Positions 58,791 through 64,000 of a stretch of 64,000 nt of DNA are shown piece by piece (positions within the stretch are counted from its first letter, which is position 1; every line of letters begins with the position of its first letter). The notes beneath the pieces were generated by a model. That model made no database searches. It saw nothing but the letters and a program-made list of their open reading frames with translations, and was not told the DNA's origin. The stretch is from Pseudomonas sp. ICMP22404 (lineage in GTDB: Bacteria > Pseudomonadota > Gammaproteobacteria > Pseudomonadales > Pseudomonadaceae), in assembly GCF_006227205.1 (NCBI RefSeq), contig NZ_VCNG01000015.1:87747-151746 (forward strand), given 5' to 3'. The translations under genes were made by a program, and so were the position numbers.

Positions 58791-60071
58791 TTACAACACC
58801 AGATGCGGCAGCCACAGCGAAATGGCGGGGACGTAAGTCACCAGGATCAGCACCAGGAACAACATGGCGTAGAACGGCAGCAGGGCCTTGACGGTGGATT
58901 CGATGCTGACCTTGCCAATGGCTGAGCCCACGAACAGCACTGCGCCCACCGGCGGCGTGATCAGGCCGATGCCCAGGTTCACCAGCATGATCATGCCGAA
59001 CTGTACCGGGTCCACGCCGATGCCCATGATCACCGGCATCAGGATTGGCGTCAGGATCAGTATCAGCGGCGCCATGTCCATCACGGTGCCGAGCAACAGC
59101 AACATCACGTTGATGCACATCAGGATCACATAGCGGTTGTCCGACAAGGTCAGGAACGCGGTGGTGATCTTCGCCGGGATTTCCATCAGCGTCATGATGT
59201 AGCCGAAGCTGGCGGCGAAGCCGATCAGTATCATCACGATGGAGATGGTGCGCACCGTACGGTGCATCAGTTTTGGCAACTCGCTCCACTTGTAGTCGCG
59301 ATAGATGCACATGGTCACGAAGAATGCCCAGACCACGGCAATGGCGGCCGACTCGGTGGCCGTGAAAACACCCGAGAGAATGCCGCCCAGGATGATGAAC
59401 AGGGTCATCATGCCCCACATGGCTTCCTTGCAGATCTTCAACGCTTGCTTGAGCGGAATCACCTCGCCCTTGGGGTAATTGCGCTTTCTCGCAAAGACCA
59501 GGCACAGCGCCATCAGGCAGAGGTTCATCATGATGCCGGGGACGATGCCGGCCATGAACAGCGATCCGATGGAAACGGTGCCGCCAGCGGCGAGGGAGTA
59601 CAGCACCGCGTTGTGGCTGGGCGGTGTCAGCAGCGCTTGCACCGAACCACTGACGGTGACGGCGGTGGCGAACTCACGGGGATAGCCGCGGCGCTCCATT
59701 TCCGGGATCAGTACCGAACCGACCGAAGCGGTATCGGCTACCGAGGAACCGGAGATCGCACCGAAAAAACTCGAGGCCACGAGGTTGACCAATGACAGGC
59801 CACCGCGCACGAAGCCGACCAACACACTGGCAAAAGCCACCAACCGGCGGGACATGCCGCCCTCGGCCATGATCGCACCGGCCAGGACGAAGAAGGGAAT
59901 GGCCAACAACGAGAATTTGTTCACGCCGCCCGTTATCTGAATCATCATGGCCTGGAACGGAATATCGATCCACCACGCCCCGATCAGGGCGGCAGCGCCC
60001 AGCGCGTAGGCGACCGGCATGCCGATCAGGATCAACAACAAAAAACTGCCCAGCAGAATCAGAGCGTCCAT
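58791..60071 (-). CDS. TRAP transporter large permease (DctM)
   Basis: 426-aa membrane protein with about twelve segments. ALGAAALIGAWWIDIPFQAMM, IPFFVLAGAIMAEGGMSRRLVAFASVLVGFVRGGLSLVNLVASSFFGAISGSSVADTASVGSVLIPEM and GLITPPVGAVLFVGSAIG are DctM signatures. Works with DctQ and the periplasmic DctP as a sodium-driven importer, here probably for glucuronate or galacturonate. Its ATG shares one base with the dctQ stop codon. Confidence 0.95.
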   Translation of the reverse strand: MDALILLGSFLLLILIGMPVAYALGAAALIGAWWIDIPFQAMMIQITGGVNKFSLLAIPFFVLAGAIMAEGGMSRRLVAFASVLVGFVRGGLSLVNLVASSFFGAISGSSVADTASVGSVLIPEMERRGYPREFATAVTVSGSVQALLTPPSHNAVLYSLAAGGTVSIGSLFMAGIVPGIMMNLCLMALCLVFARKRNYPKGEVIPLKQALKICKEAMWGMMTLFIILGGILSGVFTATESAAIAVVWAFFVTMCIYRDYKWSELPKLMHRTVRTISIVMILIGFAASFGYIMTLMEIPAKITTAFLTLSDNRYVILMCINVMLLLLGTVMDMAPLILILTPILMPVIMGIGVDPVQFGMIMLVNLGIGLITPPVGAVLFVGSAIGKVSIESTVKALLPFYAMLFLVLILVTYVPAISLWLPHLVL

Positions 60072-60598
60072 TAAGCGGCACCTTCGTTTTCTTCAACCAG
60101 GTCGAACTGCACGACCCGACGCTTGCTTTGATCACCCAACAGGAGCTTTTCCAGGACAAAAATCAGTGTCAGGAAGCCACCGACCGGGATCGGCATGTAG
60201 GTGATGCCGACGCGCAGGGTGGGGATGGCGCTCATGAATTGATTCCAGGTGGTCATGCACAGCTTGGTGCCCCAGACGGTCATGAAAATGCACACCGCGG
60301 CCATCAGGAGCTGGGTGAAAATCGAAGCCAGGGTTTGCCAGCGTGGGGGCAGCCGGCTGGTGACCATGTCCACGGCCATGTGCGAGCCGGAGCGATAGCT
60401 GGCGGCGGCACCGATGAACGTAAAAACGATCATCAGCAGGATGGCGGTGGGCTCCGGCCAGCTTGAGCCGGTACCGAGTACGTAGCGGGCGAACACCCCC
60501 CACGGAATCATCAGCGCAACGGCAAGGACAGAAAGGCCGGCCACCCAGATGCAAGTCATGTAAATCGTGTCGTTGATACGCAGCAGCAAATTCTTCAT
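60071..60598 (-). CDS. TRAP transporter small permease (DctQ)
   Basis: 175-aa protein with four membrane segments. LSVLAVALMIPWGVFARYVLGTGSSWPEPTAILLMIVFTFIGAAASYRSGSHMAVDM is the DctQ core, including the conserved Trp-Pro-Glu. The ATG at 60598 (MKNLLLRINDTIYM) is chosen over an upstream start with a basic extension. It sits between dctP and dctM in the usual order. Confidence 0.92.
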   Translation of the reverse strand: MKNLLLRINDTIYMTCIWVAGLSVLAVALMIPWGVFARYVLGTGSSWPEPTAILLMIVFTFIGAAASYRSGSHMAVDMVTSRLPPRWQTLASIFTQLLMAAVCIFMTVWGTKLCMTTWNQFMSAIPTLRVGITYMPIPVGGFLTLIFVLEKLLLGDQSKRRVVQFDLVEENEGAA

Positions 60599-60674
60599 CG
60601 GGTTCCACCGTAACCGGGCGCGCCTTTTAACCGCAGGCGCGCCCAGCCTTTTCATGAGTACAGATCGAGAGGGG

Positions 60675-61643
60675 TTACTGGACCGCTTCGATACGCTTGA
60701 TCAGATCGGCATAGGGTGCGCCGTATTTGGCTCGGATCGGTGCGGTGGCGTCGTAGAAAGGTTTCTTGTCGACGGTGATGAACTCGACGCCGGCAGCCTT
60801 GAGTTTTTCTTCACTGGCGGCGGACTTCTTGTCCCACAGCACGCGCTCTTCGGCCTGGGCCGCCTTGGCGGCTTTTTTCACCAGGTCCTGTTGCTCCGGC
60901 GTTAGCTTGTTCCAGGTGATCTTCGACATCACGATCGGCTCGGGCAGGATCAGGTGACCGGTCAGACTGTAGAACTTGGCGTTCTGGTAGTGGTTGTGCT
61001 CGAGCATGGTCGGCGGGTTGTTTTCCGCGCCGTCGATCACGCCGGTCTGCAAGGCGCTGAAGATCTCACCAGTGTCCATCGCGATACCGTTGCCGCCCAT
61101 GGCATTGATGGTCTCGATGAACATCGGGTTGCCTTGCACGCGAATCTTCATGCCCTTGAGGTCTTCGAGCTTGCGCACTGGCTTCTTGGTGTAGAGGTTG
61201 CGCGTGCCGCCGTCCATCCAGGCCAGGGCCACCAGGCCAAACTCGGAGTTGGTGATCCGGTCGAGAATCGCATCACCCACTTCACCGTCGATGACGGCGC
61301 GCATATGGGCCTGGTCGCGGAAGATGAATGGCATGTTGAAGACGTTCACGTCTGGCACCACAGGGCCGACGATACCCAGGCTGACGCGGGACATCTGGAT
61401 CGCGCCGGCTTGCATCTGCTCGATGACTTCTTTTTCAGAGCCCAGTACGCCACCTGGGAAGTACTTGAATTTCAGCTCGCCGTTGCTCTCCTTCTCCAAG
61501 GTTTTACCCATGGATTCCTCGGCGACCACGGTCGGGTAGCCCTTGGGGTGGATGTCGGCGATCTTGATATCGAGGGCATGAGCTGCCTGCGCCAGGAAGG
61601 CCAGGGGCAAAGCTGCGATCAAAAGCGTGCGTTTGAAATTCAT
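60675..61643 (-). CDS. TRAP transporter solute-binding protein (DctP)
   Basis: 322-aa periplasmic binding protein with a signal peptide (MNFKRTLLIAALPLAFLAQAAHA). HPKGYPTVVAEESMGKTLEKESNGELKFKYFPGGVLGSEKEVIEQMQAGAIQM and the IRVQGNPMFIETINAMGGN segment with the carboxylate-binding Arg are DctP hallmarks. Characterised relatives next to Udh bind D-glucuronate and D-galacturonate. GGAG lies 8 bases before the ATG at 61643. Confidence 0.93.
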   Translation of the reverse strand: MNFKRTLLIAALPLAFLAQAAHALDIKIADIHPKGYPTVVAEESMGKTLEKESNGELKFKYFPGGVLGSEKEVIEQMQAGAIQMSRVSLGIVGPVVPDVNVFNMPFIFRDQAHMRAVIDGEVGDAILDRITNSEFGLVALAWMDGGTRNLYTKKPVRKLEDLKGMKIRVQGNPMFIETINAMGGNGIAMDTGEIFSALQTGVIDGAENNPPTMLEHNHYQNAKFYSLTGHLILPEPIVMSKITWNKLTPEQQDLVKKAAKAAQAEERVLWDKKSAASEEKLKAAGVEFITVDKKPFYDATAPIRAKYGAPYADLIKRIEAVQ

Positions 61644-61699
61644 GATCAATCTCCAGTGTTGTTGTTTTTATGTCTATCGATGTGAAGCGGCAAAGCAGA

Positions 61700-62605
61700 T
61701 CAGTTCGCGGAGTGTTTCCGTCCTCCGAAAGCAGGTTCAGCCAGGCCCTTGATGCCGGGGTTGAGGGCAAACACGCCACCGGCCAGGGATTGCGGGTCGT
61801 TGTCATCGCCTGGGCGGATCGAGGTGACGAACAGGGTGTCCAGACGGCTGCCGCCAAAGGCGCACATCGTTGGTTTCTTCACCGGTACGGCCAGCGAACG
61901 GTCCAGGCGGCCATCCGGGGTAAAGCGATGGATCAGCCCGGCATCGTTGGCGCAGATCCAGTAGCAACCTTCGGCATCCACGGCCGCGCCGTCGGGGCGC
62001 CCGGCCAACGGTTGCATATCGACGAACACGCGCCGGTTGGAGGGCGTACCGCTGTCGGGGTCGTAGTCGAAGGCCCAGATCTGCTGCACCAGGGGGTGAG
62101 AGTCGGAGAGGTACATCGTCCGTCCGTCCGGGCTGAAACCGAGGCCGTTGGGCACGATGAAACCGCTCAGTTGCGCCTCGACCGGGCTGCGTTGCCCCGC
62201 CTCATAACGGTACAGCCGACCTTCGGCGGCATTGGCGCCCATGTTCAGTACCATGCTGCCGGCCCAGAAACGCCCCTGACGGTCGCAACGGCCGTCGTTG
62301 AGGCGCATGTCGGCGCGGCTATGCTCGACGTTGGCGCACAACTCACTGTCCAGCGTCCCGTCGTCATTGGGGTGCAGGCGAAAGAAACCGCTCTCCATGC
62401 CGGCCACCCAGCCACCGTCCTGGTGACGGGCGATACAGGCGAGCATTTCCGGCGTTCCCCAGCCCTTTAGTTGGCCGGTCCCGGCGTTCCAGCACTGCAG
62501 GCCGCCACTGGGGATGTCCACCCAATACAGCGCGTTTTCCTCGGGGACCCACACCGGGCTTTCCCCGACGGCGTTGCGTGCGTCGACAATCAATTCAGCT
62601 TGCAT
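61700..62605 (-). CDS. SMP-30/gluconolactonase family lactonase
   Basis: 301-aa six-bladed propeller. GESPVWVPEENALYWVDIPSG with the metal Glu, ADMRLNDGRCDRQGRFWAGSM with Asn and Asp, and IVPNGLGFSPDGRTMYLSDS are the conserved blade motifs. Beside Udh the likely substrate is the glucaro- or galactaro-lactone made by that enzyme, opened to the aldarate. Start at 62605 (MQAELIVDARN) matches the family. Confidence 0.9.
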   Translation of the reverse strand: MQAELIVDARNAVGESPVWVPEENALYWVDIPSGGLQCWNAGTGQLKGWGTPEMLACIARHQDGGWVAGMESGFFRLHPNDDGTLDSELCANVEHSRADMRLNDGRCDRQGRFWAGSMVLNMGANAAEGRLYRYEAGQRSPVEAQLSGFIVPNGLGFSPDGRTMYLSDSHPLVQQIWAFDYDPDSGTPSNRRVFVDMQPLAGRPDGAAVDAEGCYWICANDAGLIHRFTPDGRLDRSLAVPVKKPTMCAFGGSRLDTLFVTSIRPGDDNDPQSLAGGVFALNPGIKGLAEPAFGGRKHSAN

Positions 62606-62648
62606 GGTGATTCCCTTGTGCATTCGTATCCCATGAAAAACAGGCGAA

Positions 62649-63470
62649 TCAGTCGTCGAACGGGCCGGCCGCTACGAAAGCACCGCCCTGGTAGATCCTG
62701 GCCGGGTCATCGGCGGCCGGCATCGGCTGGGCTTCGACCTTGGCACGGAAGATTTCGGAACTGTCCTTGGGCTGATAACCCAGGTGTGCGGCGTGGCTGT
62801 TGTCCCACCAGACATCGCGGTTGGCGGACATGCCGTACACCACGGTGTGCCCGACGTTCGGGGTGTAGAGCGAGCATTCGATCAACTGGGTGAGGTCGTC
62901 GTAGCTCAGCCAGGTGCTCATCATCCGGCGGTTCTGGGGTTCGACGAACGAAGAGCCGATGCGGATGCTGACGGTCTCGATGCCGTAGCGATCGAAGTAG
63001 AAGCTGGCCATGTCTTCGCCGTAGGACTTGGACAGGCCGTAGTAGCCATCCGGACGGCGAGGGGAGAGGGCGTCGAGGGCTTCATCTTGCTTGTAGAAAC
63101 CGATGACGTGGTTGGAGCTGGCGAAAATGACGCGTTTGACGCCGTGCTTGCGGGCGGCTTCATAGATGTGGAACACACCGCTGATGTTGGCGCCGAGGAT
63201 TTCTTCGAACGGACGCTCTACCGAAACGCCACCGAAATGCAGGATCGCATCGACGCCCTCCACCAGTTGATGCACCGCCTGTTTATCGGACAGGTCGCAC
63301 AGCACCACTTCCTCGCTTTCGTCGATGGCCGGGGTCATGTTGGCGATGTCCGACAGGCGAATGTGTCGGGCGAAAGGCTTGAGACGTTCGCGCAGGACTT
63401 TGCCCAGGCCGCCGGCGGCGCCGGTCAGCAGCAAGCGATTGAAGGGATGACGGATGTGTGTGGTAGTCAT
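62649..63470 (-). CDS. udh: NAD-dependent uronate dehydrogenase
   Basis: 273-aa short-chain dehydrogenase oxidising D-glucuronate and D-galacturonate at C1 to aldarolactones. Rossmann motif LLLTGAAGGLGKVLRERL, active Tyr144/Lys148 in YYGLSKSYGEDMASFYFDRYGIE, and SSNHVIGFYKQDEALDALSPRRPDGYYGLS, which is close to the P. syringae and Agrobacterium enzymes. Length fits (about 265-275). It precedes the lactonase and TRAP genes on the same strand. Confidence 0.94.
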   Translation of the reverse strand: MTTTHIRHPFNRLLLTGAAGGLGKVLRERLKPFARHIRLSDIANMTPAIDESEEVVLCDLSDKQAVHQLVEGVDAILHFGGVSVERPFEEILGANISGVFHIYEAARKHGVKRVIFASSNHVIGFYKQDEALDALSPRRPDGYYGLSKSYGEDMASFYFDRYGIETVSIRIGSSFVEPQNRRMMSTWLSYDDLTQLIECSLYTPNVGHTVVYGMSANRDVWWDNSHAAHLGYQPKDSSEIFRAKVEAQPMPAADDPARIYQGGAFVAAGPFDD

Positions 63471-63569
63471 GGAGTTACCTGAGCAAAACAGTGAGAGGTA
63501 TCAGTTATGGGTTGCCGTTTGACCGCTGGAAAATATCCTTGTCCTCATGCTGATCTTCAGCGCCATTCC

Positions 63570-63663
63570 CCTGTGGGAGCGAGCCTGCTAGCGAAAGTGG
63601 TGGGTCAGCTTGCATAGAAGTTGGATGTACCGCCGCCATCGCGAGCAAGCTCGGCTCCCACAG
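63570..63663. repeat. REP pair (REPIN), diverged
   Basis: CCTGTGGGAGCGAGCCTGCT and GAGCAAGCTCGGCTCCCACAG in inverted orientation, with several mismatches between arms. Confidence 0.85.
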
Positions 63664-63703
63664 TGGTTTGGCGTCGCGTGCAAATAATGTGTTCATCACC
63701 ATC

Positions 63704-63769
63704 CCCTGTGGGAGCGAGCCTGCTCGCGATAGCGGTGGGTCAGCCGTCACTTGAGCGACAGACCCACCG
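63704..63769. repeat. Single REP unit followed by a GGTGGGTC hairpin
   Basis: CCCTGTGGGAGCGAGCCTGC at 63704, then GCGGTGGGTC at 63733 pairing with GACCCACCGC ending at 63770. The hairpin lies just after the porin stop codon and may act as its terminator, though no clear U-tract is present. Confidence 0.7.
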
Positions 63770-63777
63770 CAGCCGCT

Positions 63778-64000
63778 TTACAACAAGCTGATCGGGTAGC
63801 TGATAAAGATGCGGTTCTCGTCGAACTCATTGGTACTGTAGTCCCGACGAATCGACGCATTACGCCACTTTACGTTGAGGTTCTTCAGTGCACCGCTCTG
63901 CACGGTGTACGCCAGTTCGCTTTCACGACCCCATTCCTTGCCGTCGTCCACCGTGGCGGTGTGCACGTTGTCGCCGCTGATGTAGCGGTTCATCAGGGTC
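63778..64000 (-). CDS. OprD-family outer-membrane porin (C-terminal fragment, continues beyond the window)
   Basis: The last 74 codons of a gene that starts outside the window. MNRYISGDNVHTATVDDGKEWGRESELAYTVQSGALKNLNVKWRNASIRRDYS and the terminal ENRIFISYPISLL are typical of the final strands of OprD/OpdK porins. OprD-type channels near TRAP operons usually admit the same carboxylate; here a uronate is inferred. Confidence 0.85.
   Translation of the reverse strand, partial: TLMNRYISGDNVHTATVDDGKEWGRESELAYTVQSGALKNLNVKWRNASIRRDYSTNEFDENRIFISYPISLL

Larger units (their letters stand above)
63471..63777. other. Intergenic region upstream of udh with REP units
   Basis: 307 bases between the porin gene and udh. 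It has about 95 bases of udh leader, a REPIN at 63570, a single REP at 63704, and a GCGGTGGGTC/GACCCACCGC hairpin at 63733-63769 that may end the porin transcript. No gene found. Confidence 0.75.

Noticed and set aside
1..64000. tRNA, rRNA, intact IS and phage attachment sites
   Set aside because: No cloverleaf with CCA end, no rRNA conserved stretch, and no transposase or integrase product was recognised on either strand.

Overview
The window is about 64 kb of chromosomal DNA from a fluorescent Pseudomonas, most likely a member of the P. fluorescens complex. The evidence is the family-typical 4-hydroxyphenylpyruvate dioxygenase, an MvaU-type H-NS analogue, the bkd operon with a divergent Lrp-type bkdR, an AruH-like aminotransferase, a MucR-like MHYT-GGDEF-EAL protein, GC-rich coding sequence, and many copies of the GTGGGAGC...GCGAGC REP/REPIN family between genes. 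No rRNA, tRNA, intact insertion sequence, prophage or CRISPR array was recognised.

Layout. 0-5 kb: the 3'-truncated view of a molybdate-binding protein gene (modA) with a perfect ModE-like palindrome upstream, a nitronate monooxygenase, a GyrI-like effector-binding protein, and a minus-strand DNA alkylation-repair operon (2OG-Fe oxygenase, alkB, ada). 5-14 kb: small conserved proteins and lipoproteins, galU, gor, ahpC and ahpF (oxidative stress), gloA, mvaU. 14-27 kb: a LysR/EamA divergent pair, hpd, rarD, an aldo/keto reductase, a sugar-acid type MFS transporter divergent from a CdaR-like regulator plus glycerate kinase, a chemoreceptor and aruH.

27.2-33.7 kb is an AT-richer accessory block: two related proteins of unknown function (265 and 677 aa) sharing a cysteine-marked C-terminal module, a pertactin-like autotransporter (about 777 aa) and a 148-aa orphan. 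Three of the four genes carry a TGACAG-centred, partly palindromic element about 98-107 bases before the start codon. This is the best candidate here for an undescribed co-regulated system.

33.8-49.8 kb: an RND efflux pump and its adaptor, divergent from an RstA/RstB-like two-component system; a DUF1345 protein and pncA; mucR; an RcnB-like protein; a protealysin-type M4 protease overlapping its emfourin-type inhibitor; an FKBP prolyl isomerase; a P450 with an altered I-helix, divergent from an ArsR-family regulator; and ilvE. 50-57.6 kb: the bkdA1-bkdA2-bkdB-lpdV operon with bkdR, which with ilvE gives branched-chain amino acid catabolism, then a persulfide-dioxygenase-like MBL protein divergent from a TauE/SafE exporter. 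57.7-64 kb: a minus-strand uronate catabolism locus: OprD-type porin (partial), uronate dehydrogenase, SMP-30 lactonase, TRAP transporter DctP-DctQ-DctM and an aldose 1-epimerase-like protein.
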